Source of the DNA: Thermococcus sp.
GTDB lineage: Archaea > Methanobacteriota_B > Thermococci > Thermococcales > Thermococcaceae
DNA length: 23,901 nt
Assembly: GCA_021160985.1 (NCBI GenBank)
Contig: JAGHBN010000167.1
Location: 1-23,901, forward strand
Direction: 5' to 3'
In this document: positions 13,923-21,325 of the stretch, in pieces
Layout of the letters: the number at the start of each line of letters is the position of its first letter
Numbering within the stretch: the stretch's first letter is position 1
The notes under the pieces: generated by a model
Database searches by the model: none
Told to the model about the DNA's origin: nothing
What the model saw: the letters and a program-made list of their open reading frames with translations, nothing else
Position numbers and translations under genes: made by a program

Positions 13923-15314
13923 ATGCCGGGAATGGAATACTCCACCGTTAGCAAGATTTACGGGCCGCTCATGATAGTCCAGGGCGTCAAGGGAGTCGCC
14001 TACGGTGAGGTCGTTGAGATAGAGACCGAGAGCGGCGAGAAAAGGAAGGGGCAGGTTCTTGAGGCAAGGGAGGACATGGCCATCGTCCAGGTCTTTGAGG
14101 GTACGAGAGACCTCGACGTCAAGACCACCCGCGTCCGCTTCACCGGCGAGACCCTGAAGGTTCCGGTAAGCATGGACATGCTCGGAAGGATATTCAACGG
14201 TATCGGAAAGCCGATCGACGGCGGCCCGGAAATCATCCCTGAGGACAGGCGCGACGTCCACGGCGCCCCCCTTAACCCCGTCGCCCGTGCCTACCCTAGA
14301 GACTTCATCCAGACCGGTGTCAGTGCAATAGATGGAATGAACACCCTCATCCGCGGTCAGAAGCTGCCCATCTTCAGCGGTTCGGGTCTGCCACACAACA
14401 TGCTCGCTGCCCAGATAGCCAGGCAGGCAAAGGTTCTTGGTGAGGAGGAGCAGTTCGCCGTCGTCTTCGCGGCGATGGGTATCACCTATGAGGAGGCCAA
14501 CTTCTTCAAAAAGAGCTTCGAGGAGACAGGAGCAATTGAGAGGGCCGTCCTGTTCCTCAACCTCGCCGACGACCCGGCCATTGAGCGCATCATCACTCCG
14601 CGTATGGCGCTGACGGTTGCGGAGTATTTAGCTTTCGACTACGACATGCAGGTGCTCGTCATACTCACAGACATGACCAACTACGCCGAAGCTCTGCGTG
14701 AGATTTCGGCTGCCAGAGAAGAGGTTCCCGGAAGGCGCGGTTATCCGGGTTACATGTACACTGACCTCGCCACCATCTACGAGCGCGCCGGCCGTGTCAG
14801 GGGCAGAAAGGGTTCCATAACCCAGGTGCCCATTCTGACGATGCCGGACGACGATATCACCCACCCGATTCCGGACCTTACCGGCTACATCACCGAGGGT
14901 CAGATAGTCCTCAGCAGGGACCTCCACAGGAAGGGTATCTACCCGCCAATTGATGTCCTTCCGTCGCTCAGCCGTCTGATGAAGGACGGTATCGGTAAGG
15001 GCATGACCCGTGAGGACCACCCGCAGCTGGCCCAGCAGCTCTACGCGGCCTACGCCGAAGGAAGGTCGCTCAGAGACCTCGTGGCGGTTGTCGGTGAGGA
15101 GGCCCTCAGCGAGACCGACAGGAAGTACCTCAAGTTCGCGGACAGGTTTGAGAGGGAGTTCGTCGCCCAGCGCTACGACGAGGACAGGAGCATCTTTGAG
15201 ACCCTTGACCTCGGCTGGGAGCTCCTAGCAGAGCTTCCGGAGAGCGAGCTCAAGCGTGTCAGGAAGGAGTACATCCAGAAGTATCACCCCAAGTACAGGA
15301 AGAGGGAGGGGTGA
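13923..15314 (+). CDS. atpB: A-type ATP synthase regulatory subunit B
   Basis: The non-catalytic nucleotide-binding subunit, 463 residues if translation starts at ATG 13923 (MPGMEYSTVSKIYGPLM). In-frame starts at 13914 (GTG) and 13917 (ATG) overlap the atpA stop and cannot be excluded. I prefer 13923 because GTGAT at 13914-13918 is spaced as a ribosome-binding site and family members start there. The P-loop is degenerate (PIFSGSGLPHN replaces GxxxxGKT), as expected for a regulatory subunit. Conserved TDMTNYAEALREISAAREEVPGRRGYPGYMYTDLATIYERAGR and the PILTMPDDDITHPIPDLTGYITEGQI block are clear. Translation is coupled to atpA. Confidence 0.96.
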   Translation: MPGMEYSTVSKIYGPLMIVQGVKGVAYGEVVEIETESGEKRKGQVLEAREDMAIVQVFEGTRDLDVKTTRVRFTGETLKVPVSMDMLGRIFNGIGKPIDGGPEIIPEDRRDVHGAPLNPVARAYPRDFIQTGVSAIDGMNTLIRGQKLPIFSGSGLPHNMLAAQIARQAKVLGEEEQFAVVFAAMGITYEEANFFKKSFEETGAIERAVLFLNLADDPAIERIITPRMALTVAEYLAFDYDMQVLVILTDMTNYAEALREISAAREEVPGRRGYPGYMYTDLATIYERAGRVRGRKGSITQVPILTMPDDDITHPIPDLTGYITEGQIVLSRDLHRKGIYPPIDVLPSLSRLMKDGIGKGMTREDHPQLAQQLYAAYAEGRSLRDLVAVVGEEALSETDRKYLKFADRFEREFVAQRYDEDRSIFETLDLGWELLAELPESELKRVRKEYIQKYHPKYRKREG

Positions 15315-15341
15315 CCTCCCTTCAACCTTTAGGTGGTCGAG

Positions 15342-15995
15342 ATGGCAGAGCTGCTCAACGTCAAGCCCACCCGTATGGAGCTCCTGAACCTCAAGAGACG
15401 CATTAGCTTAGCTAAGAAGGGGCACAAGCTTCTCAAGGACAAGCAGGACGCCCTCGTCATGGAGTTCTTTACAATATACGATGAAGCGCTCCAGCTCAGA
15501 GAGGAACTCGGAAGGAAAATGGAGGAAGCCTTCAGGGCCCTTCAGAGAGCTGAGATAGACGTCGGCACCCTCCGCCTCAGGGAGATAAGCCTCTCCGTGA
15601 AACCGAACAGGGAAGTTGAGATAAGGAAGAGGAACGTCATGGGTGTCCCGGTTCCTCTGATAGAGGCCGAATCTTTCAGGAGGAGCGCGGGGGAGCGCGG
15701 TTACGCCTTCGTCTCCAGTTCGGCGAGGGTCGACGTTGCTGCTGAGAAGTTCGAGGAAGTTCTTGATTTATCTGTCCGCCTCGCGGAGGTTGAGGAGACG
15801 CTCAAGAGGCTCGCCAAGGAGATAGAGGTCACGAAGAGGCGCGTCAATGCCCTTGAGTACATCATCATCCCGAGGATGGAGGCCACGGTCAAGTTCATCA
15901 AGCAGCGCCTCGACGAGATGGAGCGCGAGAACTTCTTCAGGCTCAAGAGGGTCAAGGCGCTAATCGAGGCAAGGGCCCAAGCCGAGGGTTCGTGA
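15342..15995 (+). CDS. atpD: A-type ATP synthase subunit D (rotor shaft)
   Basis: A 217-residue subunit that forms the coiled-coil central shaft turning inside the A3B3 head, the counterpart of F-type gamma. Long N- and C-terminal helices flank a middle loop region. Typical motifs are KPTRMELLNLKRRI and KKGHKLLKDKQDALVMEF near the start, and KTKRRVNALEYIIIPRME-like (VTKRRVNALEYIIIPRMEAT) and LDEMERENFFRLKRVK near the end. I chose ATG 15342, preceded by AGGTGGT (15331-15337); an in-frame GTG at 15333 lies inside that site. It is the last gene of the operon. The 47 bases after it contain CTTTTATTTT, which may terminate the operon or drive alaX. Confidence 0.95.
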   Translation: MAELLNVKPTRMELLNLKRRISLAKKGHKLLKDKQDALVMEFFTIYDEALQLREELGRKMEEAFRALQRAEIDVGTLRLREISLSVKPNREVEIRKRNVMGVPVPLIEAESFRRSAGERGYAFVSSSARVDVAAEKFEEVLDLSVRLAEVEETLKRLAKEIEVTKRRVNALEYIIIPRMEATVKFIKQRLDEMERENFFRLKRVKALIEARAQAEGS

Positions 15996-16042
15996 GCCAA
16001 CAACCTTTTATTTTCAGTTCCCCTTTTCTCTCCGGTGGTTAC

Positions 16043-17266
16043 ATGACTGAGAAGCTGTTCTACAGGGACGCCTACCTCTGGGAGGCCGATGCGAGGATTG
16101 AGAAGGTTGAGAAAAGGGGCAGTAGAGTACGAGTTCTGCTCGATAGGACGATTTTCTATCCCGAAGGCGGCGGCCAGCCGTCGGACAGGGGGATAATAGC
16201 CGGCGAAGGCTTTAGAATAGCCGTTGAGAAGGTAGAGGGGAAGGATGAGATACGGCACGAGGGAACGCTTGAGGGCCGCCTTCCCGAGGCAGGCGAATCT
16301 GTGAAGCTCATCCTCGATACTGAGTGGCGCTACGAGAACATGCGCCAGCACACCGGTCAGCACATACTCTCGGCGGTCTTGAAGGATCTATACGACGCCA
16401 ACACTACCGGCTTCCAGATATTCGAGACCCACAACAAGATAGAGATAGACTATCCGGGTGAATTGACGTGGGAGATGGTTCTTGAGGCTGAGAAGAGGGC
16501 CAACGAAGTGGTGTGGAAGAACCTCCCCGTTGAGGTTGAAGTCTACGATGAGCTTCCCGGGGAGCTGGTGGAGAAGCTGAGGAAGGAGCTTTCCGAGAAG
16601 GTGAAGCCGCCGATAAGGATAGTCTCAATCCCAGGAGTTGACGTCATCCCCTGTGGTGGGACTCACGTAAGTAGAACGGGCGAAGTTGGGCTCGTGAAGG
16701 TCATCAACTTCTACCGGAAGAGCCGGAAGCTCTGGCGCATCGAGTTCGTCTGCGGAATCCGGGCGCTCGAACACCTCGACGACCTTCTGGCCGACTACTG
16801 GGAAGCTCTTGGCAAGATGCCCAACAAGAACCGTCCCCTCGCCGAGAGAATTAGGGAGCTTAAGGCTGAAATGGAGAGGCTCGAGGAGGAGAAGGACGGC
16901 CTCAGGAGGGAGCTATGGCGCTGGAAGGCCAAACTCCTGCTGGAGAATGCTGAAGAAATCAACGGAATAAAGGTCGTCTCCTACATCGAGGAGGCTGAGA
17001 TGAAGGACGCCCAGGCTTTTGTGGTCTATCTCGTCGATAAGAACCCGGGAACGGTAGCCCTTGTAGCTGGGAGGAACTACGTAATCTTTGCAAAGAACCG
17101 GGACGTGGAAGGAGTTGCTATGAATGAGCTCCTCAAGAAAGTCCTCGCCGAAGCAGGTGGAGGCGGGGGAGGTAGCGAAGTGCTCGCAAGGGGAGGCGGT
17201 TTCAAGCTACCGCCGGAGGAAGTCCTGGGGAAGGCTCTGGAGGTTCTGAGGGCTTCCCTGCAGTGA
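16043..17266 (+). CDS. alaX: Alanyl-tRNA editing protein AlaX, long form
   Basis: A 407-residue trans-editing hydrolase that removes mischarged amino acids (mainly Ser, also Gly) from tRNA-Ala. It contains the AlaRS-type editing domain and a C-terminal DHHA1-like domain, making it the long AlaX type. The zinc ligands are the HTGQH motif (His103, His107) and CGGTH (Cys204, His208); FYPEGGGQPSD at residues 38-48 is the conserved glycine motif. A coiled coil at about 280-305 links to the DHHA1 domain, which ends with the glycine run AGGGGGGSEVLARGGG. I chose ATG 16043 with GGTGGT before it; an earlier GTG in frame lacks conservation. A TATA-like TTTTATTTT at 16006-16014 may give it its own promoter. 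Confidence 0.93.
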   Translation: MTEKLFYRDAYLWEADARIEKVEKRGSRVRVLLDRTIFYPEGGGQPSDRGIIAGEGFRIAVEKVEGKDEIRHEGTLEGRLPEAGESVKLILDTEWRYENMRQHTGQHILSAVLKDLYDANTTGFQIFETHNKIEIDYPGELTWEMVLEAEKRANEVVWKNLPVEVEVYDELPGELVEKLRKELSEKVKPPIRIVSIPGVDVIPCGGTHVSRTGEVGLVKVINFYRKSRKLWRIEFVCGIRALEHLDDLLADYWEALGKMPNKNRPLAERIRELKAEMERLEEEKDGLRRELWRWKAKLLLENAEEINGIKVVSYIEEAEMKDAQAFVVYLVDKNPGTVALVAGRNYVIFAKNRDVEGVAMNELLKKVLAEAGGGGGGSEVLARGGGFKLPPEEVLGKALEVLRASLQ

Positions 17267-17293
17267 TTTTATCCCTTTTGTCCAAAGTTGCGT

Positions 17294-18130
17294 TTATTCC
17301 AGTACGGACATATCGAGCCCAAGCCGGGAGTACACGACCTTTTTCTGTTCATCCAGCACCACAGGCTTCGCCACTTCCCTCTCCGCTTTCTCCCTTTCCA
17401 TGAGGCCGTAGCGGACGAGGGCCGCTATCCTCCTGTGCTCGAAGCTGTGCCCATGCTTCTCCCAGTAGCGCTCTAAAGCGGGCCCGAGGACGAGGCAGTT
17501 CGTTGTGTATCCTGGCAACTCGGGAAACTCGAATGGGAGCCTCTTGAGGATTTCAAGTCTCTCCCTTTCGGTCATCATTGCGAGGAGCCTTATCTGAACC
17601 ACTCCTCCGCTCATGAGCCTGTATGGGTGGTGGCCGAACGGCAGCTCGTGGCCGGTGATGATGTATCTGTAGCCGTTTTTGAGTGCATACTTCCTGAGCT
17701 TTTCCATCGTCCTCTTTGAGCAGGCCCTGCACGGGCTCTGGCCCTTTAGGAGGGCTTCCCTGAATATATCGGAGTAGTCGTAGCGGAGAACCGTGAACGG
17801 AACACCCAGCTCCTTGGCGGTTCTCTCTGCGTTTTCTATGGCTTCCTCTGCCATGAGCCCGTGGTCAACCATGACCGCCTCAAGCTCTGGAACTTTGTAG
17901 ACTTCCTTTGCAAGGTAAAGGGCAACCACGCTGTCCTTTCCGCCGGAGTATGCAACAACTGCTCGGTCAACGGTATTCATAAGCTCTTCAAGCTCCTCCC
18001 TGATTTTTTCCCTGTTAATCGGATGCTTGAGATAGATCTGACACTCCCTGCATAGGGGCTTCCCGTCTATGATGTCTATGTCTATCTTGGCCGTCCTCTC
18101 ATCGTGGACACAGAGTGAGCACTTGAGCAT
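17294..18130 (-). CDS. PP-loop ATPase with N-terminal CxxC pairs (possible tRNA-modifying enzyme)
   Basis: A 278-residue adenine nucleotide alpha-hydrolase family protein. The PP-loop SGGKDS is at residues 62-67. Ahead of it, C4-x2-C7 and C27-x2-C30 look like a zinc ribbon; a further pair, C134-A-C137 region (CRAC), follows GQSP, and Cys212 is near the end of the core. TGHELPFGHHPYRLMSGG is the third conserved block. CxxC pairs with SGGKDS resemble tRNA 2-thiolation enzymes of the TtuA/NcsA group, but the C-terminal zinc finger of that group is absent and the exact substrate is unknown. The true start is ATG 18130, where the cysteine ribbon begins. TTTTTAA lies about 26 bases upstream and there is no ribosome-binding site, so the mRNA should be leaderless. 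It is convergent with alaX across 27 bases. Confidence 0.8.
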   Translation of the reverse strand: MLKCSLCVHDERTAKIDIDIIDGKPLCRECQIYLKHPINREKIREELEELMNTVDRAVVAYSGGKDSVVALYLAKEVYKVPELEAVMVDHGLMAEEAIENAERTAKELGVPFTVLRYDYSDIFREALLKGQSPCRACSKRTMEKLRKYALKNGYRYIITGHELPFGHHPYRLMSGGVVQIRLLAMMTERERLEILKRLPFEFPELPGYTTNCLVLGPALERYWEKHGHSFEHRRIAALVRYGLMEREKAEREVAKPVVLDEQKKVVYSRLGLDMSVLE

Positions 18131-18148
18131 GGTAACAGAAATGATGGA

Positions 18149-18161
18149 GCAGTTAAAAACC
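18149..18161 (-). promoter_or_regulatory. TATA box of the PP-loop ATPase gene (leaderless)
   Basis: On the minus strand GGTTTTTAACTGC is centred about 26 bases before ATG 18130. The bases between TATA and ATG contain no Shine-Dalgarno match, so transcription should start at or beside the ATG. The element lies just past the stop of the 79-residue ORF. Confidence 0.5.
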
Positions 18162-18165
18162 TTGG

Positions 18166-18405
18166 TCATCTGCGAACGCGTTCAAGAGGTTTCCTTGCAA
18201 TTTCTCGGGTTTTCTCAACACTACTTTCAATTTTCTTCTTTCCGGTTCTACTCGTAAAGAAAACGATAACGGGAAATGCATTGCTAAGGAGGATCCCACG
18301 GTTGTTTCTGCCCATAAGCCACCCGAAGAGTAGCCCAAACAGGAAACCAGCAGCCCATAGGTGCAGGAGGAAGTTACCAGCGCTCATGTCGGATTTGAGA
18401 GTCAT
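18166..18405 (-). CDS. Small membrane protein, hypothetical
   Basis: A 79-residue protein I do not recognise. Residues 11-32 (GNFLLHLWAAGFLFGLLFGWLM) form a strong membrane helix and residues 37-51 (GILLSNAFPVIVFFT) a probable second one. The tail is basic and helical (GKKKIESSVEKTREIARKPLERVRR). Its codons look like those of neighbouring genes. The ATG directly follows a TAG (18406-18408) that would end the restored reading frame of the preceding damaged gene. It is thus probably the last gene of a minus-strand operon with the two ABC permeases. No function can be inferred beyond the inner-membrane location. Confidence 0.55.
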   Translation of the reverse strand: MTLKSDMSAGNFLLHLWAAGFLFGLLFGWLMGRNNRGILLSNAFPVIVFFTSRTGKKKIESSVEKTREIARKPLERVRR

Positions 18406-18851
18406 CTAGAGAGATTTGCAAGCTATGCCCAGGGTCATGAGGAAGATCGTCTCAATGAAGAGCGAAATAGTAGCGGGCCTTGCCTATTATTGAAATAAGT
18501 CCTTCCTCTTTTGAGCACTCCCTGGGGGGCCCTCTGGTCATGGAGGGTGTAAGCCAGCATCTTGGATAGATTTGAGCCGCTCCTGAATGCGAAGAAACCT
18601 AGTGTTGCTCCTAGGAGTGTTGTGTTTTTGAGTTTCCAGAAGGCCCAGAGACCGATGCCAGTCCAGGAGAGAGTGTAGAGTGGCTCGTACCTTTTCTTTT
18701 CGTTCTCAGGTATCTCAATGCGGGAAATCCTTCTCCATAGAGAGCTTCCTGTGCCAATCGTGAACCTCGCCCATAATACCATAGCGTTCAGGCATAGGAA
18801 TATGGAAAGGAGCACGAGGATGATGACTTTTCCGGCTATCATGTTTATCAT
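18406..18851 (-). pseudogene. Membrane protein gene, apparently broken by two frameshifts
   Basis: The open frame from ATG 18851 encodes about 108 plausible residues, with a membrane helix at 6-30 and hydrophobic stretches GIGLWAFWKL and TTLLGATLGFFAF. It then runs into a Ser/Arg-rich tail with poor codons, ending at 18435. Removing one base from the C6 run (18524-18529) and one T near 18464-18467 gives a frame continuing as APRECSKEEGLISIIGKAR, then YYSLFIETIFLMTLGIACKS. That frame includes another membrane helix and ends in TAG exactly before the next ATG. The repaired product would be about 147 residues. The shifts could be real decay or assembly errors. The family is not recognised. It follows the permease gene after seven bases. 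Confidence 0.55.
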
Positions 18852-18857
18852 GTTGTT

Positions 18858-20183
18858 TTAGACCCTAACGAACTCCTCCTCTATCCAGGTTGCAACGAGG
18901 GTAAACGATATCGAGAGCACCGCTATGGATATTCCCACGGGGAGAACCTGCCACCAGTTGAAGCGGTAAGTGTAGAGGGACCCCATGATCACCGTCTGGG
19001 ACATCAGGCTGCCCCAGTTGAAGCCCGGTGCTATGGAAAAGAATCCCATCAGGGTTAGGAGAGCTAAAACCCTCGGAATTGCGAGGGAAAGCTGGTGGAG
19101 GGAATAGGGTATTAGAACTTTTGAGATGTGTTTCGTCAGCACCCACCACATGTTTCCACCAATGGCAACAGAGGATTCCACGTATCCCTTTCTGAGTTCT
19201 TGCTTAACAATAGTTCTGATGTTTCTTGAGGCTTCTCCAGAGAGCAGGAAGCCCAGGAGCACCGAGAGCCATACGGGATTTGTGTCTATGATGTAGTCAG
19301 GGGTGATGTTTCCAATAACGATGGCCATTGCTCCTGCAAACGGGAGGAGGGGGATGACCGTTATGCCCCTTGAAATGAGGTTTGCGAGCCTACCGGCGAT
19401 TCCAGAGGTGGCTCCGACTGTTCCAAGGAAGAGAGCGAAGAGCATCGTCATAATGGCGCCCATAACCGCAATCAGAATGCTTTCCCTGGTGCTCCCAAGG
19501 AACCCGGCCCATACATCTCTACCGATGGGGTCAGTGCCAAGGGCTCCATAGCTCTTTCCCTGAATCATTATTCTGACGGTCTCATTGGGCTCAAGGCGTG
19601 TGTTTTGCCTCCTGGAGGCGGCTTCGACAATGATTTTATACGTCCCGTGCACCAGCTCTGGGTTTTCAAGGCAGTCTTCCTTTGGCTTCGAAAAGACTAT
19701 GTTCAAAACCGGCTTGAAGATTAGGATATAGGAGGGAGTAGCGCCGCACCTCTCCGTCATGAGTTTATAATAGAAGGGGTAATTTCTGGCGAGGAATACC
19801 CCCTCCTCCAGCCCGTAAGGGTAGCCCCTGAAAATGACCATGCTGTCGTTTAGGGGAGTTACGATGGTTACCTTCAGCTGTTTCCTAACGTCCGAGAACA
19901 GGATGATATCGGTAGGGGATTCGCTGTACCGGAAATCGTACTCAAAGATAAGCTTGCCGTCAGTGTAAGTTCCCTCAAGCCACTCCGTGGGGGGGAGGTT
20001 TTTCAGACGGCCGTAAAATGTGGGTACAGCATTGGACGGGTTGTACTCCCAGTAATCCCTGTTGTTCCAGTTTTTGATATGTTCCGGGTTTGTGAGGTAA
20101 GGCCCGAGGATTGCTAGAGTAACGTACAGAGAGATTATTGTCGCCGCCGCTGCAATCCTTTTCGGGACTTTACGCTTCTTCAT
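18858..20183 (-). CDS. ABC transporter permease, DppC/OppC-like, with large extracytoplasmic insert
   Basis: A 441-residue inner-membrane permease of the oligopeptide type, longer than the roughly 300 residues usual for DppC. After a basic start and a first membrane helix (about 9-30), an extracytoplasmic domain of about 180 residues precedes the conserved GTDPIGRDVWAGFLGSTRES (216-234). Cys146 and Cys171 in the insert could form a disulphide. The C-terminal core has five membrane helices and the ATPase-coupling loop VESSVAIGGNMWWVLTKHI...LIP. It starts inside the 3' end of the other permease gene (14-base overlap) after GGGAGGT. No ATPase or substrate-binding gene is nearby, so the substrate is unknown; energising subunits would have to come from elsewhere. 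Confidence 0.85.
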   Translation of the reverse strand: MKKRKVPKRIAAAATIISLYVTLAILGPYLTNPEHIKNWNNRDYWEYNPSNAVPTFYGRLKNLPPTEWLEGTYTDGKLIFEYDFRYSESPTDIILFSDVRKQLKVTIVTPLNDSMVIFRGYPYGLEEGVFLARNYPFYYKLMTERCGATPSYILIFKPVLNIVFSKPKEDCLENPELVHGTYKIIVEAASRRQNTRLEPNETVRIMIQGKSYGALGTDPIGRDVWAGFLGSTRESILIAVMGAIMTMLFALFLGTVGATSGIAGRLANLISRGITVIPLLPFAGAMAIVIGNITPDYIIDTNPVWLSVLLGFLLSGEASRNIRTIVKQELRKGYVESSVAIGGNMWWVLTKHISKVLIPYSLHQLSLAIPRVLALLTLMGFFSIAPGFNWGSLMSQTVIMGSLYTYRFNWWQVLPVGISIAVLSISFTLVATWIEEEFVRV

Positions 20184-21216
20184 AGACCTCCCTCCTGGGG
20201 TCGAGGTGGAGATAAAGGGCCTCCATTATGGTGGAATTTAGGAAGTAGAGGACTGCCATAACTAAGGCTACGAAAAAGATGCCCTCAGGGAAAAACTGAA
20301 GTTGGGGGATCCACGTCCCTTCATCCGTCTTCACGAAGTACCTGCCCAAGAAATGGCTCAGAGCGTATCCAAGCCCCGGAACATCGAAGAGCTTTTCGAT
20401 GGCCATTCCGTTTATTATAAGGTTGAGGAAGTTGTAGCTGGTGAAGGTTAGGAATGAGGGGAGGACTGTTCTGAGGAGCTTCCTGCGGATCCTCCTGTCG
20501 GGAAGCCCCTTGAGAGAGTCCACCAGGAAATACCCCTCCTGGGCCTCCTGTTTTACAAGGTTTCGGACGTTAAAGGCGTATATCGCGATGTTTGCGAAGG
20601 TCAGGGCGAGCACTGGGATGAGGAGGGCAATGAAATGGTCGGCGAGCCCCACAGAGCCGTGAACTTTTGCCATCTGAATGTGGTTCATGTAGCTGACTGC
20701 CCCTACGTCAAACCTCCACCACAGAACCCAGAGGAACATGAGGCCCCAGAACCACCCTGGAACTCCTGAGAAGACGGGGGCAAGCAGGAGGAGTATCCTG
20801 TCGGAAATTCCACCTTTGTGTCCGGCTCGCAGTCCCCAGTAAAGGCCGAGGGGGAATATAATTGCCATGCTGAGGAACAAAAGTGAGATTGTCACTGCGA
20901 TGGACTTTTCGGGCGTTGTTTTTAGCCACTTGATGAAAAGTTCTCTTGGAGCTGGATCGTAGTACCGGTATGTCGTGCCATTGTAAGTCACTTCGACGAT
21001 GGTACCTTTTTTGTCCTCAAAGAGCTCTAAGGAGAACTCTATGTAGTGCTTCACCTCCTGAAGTGGGTTCTTTGTGTTTTTTTCGATTGAGGGGACTCCT
21101 TTTGTTCTTGAAACCTTTTCATCGGCGACCTGGATCGCGATGCCCGTGACCAAAAGTACAATAATAAGTAGTGCAATGTTTTGGGTTATTCTCCCAATCA
21201 ATTTAACCCCCAGCAT
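20170..21216 (-). CDS. ABC transporter permease, DppB/OppB-like
   Basis: A 348-residue inner-membrane permease. The first helix is at about residues 9-29. An extracytoplasmic segment of some 70 residues follows (about 30-100, including the polar EKNTKNPLQEVKHYIEFSLE), then a core of five to six helices. The coupling loop is VDSLKGLPDRRIRRKLLRTVLPSF, and GMAIEKLFDVPGLGYALSHFL is the classical DppB motif after the fourth helix. It forms a heterodimer partner with the overlapping DppC-like gene. TTTAAAAAA at 21231-21239 lies about 20 bases before the ATG and no ribosome-binding site is visible, so a leaderless start is likely. The gene pair has no ATPase or binding protein within this window. 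Confidence 0.85.
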   Translation of the reverse strand: MLGVKLIGRITQNIALLIIVLLVTGIAIQVADEKVSRTKGVPSIEKNTKNPLQEVKHYIEFSLELFEDKKGTIVEVTYNGTTYRYYDPAPRELFIKWLKTTPEKSIAVTISLLFLSMAIIFPLGLYWGLRAGHKGGISDRILLLLAPVFSGVPGWFWGLMFLWVLWWRFDVGAVSYMNHIQMAKVHGSVGLADHFIALLIPVLALTFANIAIYAFNVRNLVKQEAQEGYFLVDSLKGLPDRRIRRKLLRTVLPSFLTFTSYNFLNLIINGMAIEKLFDVPGLGYALSHFLGRYFVKTDEGTWIPQLQFFPEGIFFVALVMAVLYFLNSTIMEALYLHLDPRREVYEEA

Positions 21217-21230
21217 TAATAAATTGCTTA

Positions 21231-21239
21231 TTTTTTAAA
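21231..21239 (-). promoter_or_regulatory. TATA box of the ABC permease block
   Basis: TTTAAAAAA on the minus strand, within an AT-rich stretch between the radical SAM gene and dppB. It is centred about 20 bases before the ATG, slightly short for a leaderless start. The rest of the 109-base gap (21217-21325) has a T-rich tract after the radical SAM stop (minus strand), suitable for termination. Confidence 0.45.
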
Positions 21240-21325
21240 TTTTTGTGGTGAACAAAATTGCAGCTGAGCTTCCGGCTGGAATCAAAAGAGGAAGAAGAGC
21301 AGCAGAAAAATATGCGCCGTTTCGA

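Noticed and set aside
17150..17205. Glycine-rich, G-rich repeat-like stretch in alaX
   Set aside because: It encodes the normal glycine-rich motif of the DHHA1 domain of AlaRS/AlaX proteins, and is not a sequence repeat or insertion.
18153..18338. 61-codon minus-strand frame overlapping the 79-residue membrane protein
   Set aside because: It is in another frame of the 79-residue ORF, which has the better membrane helices, codons and start position.
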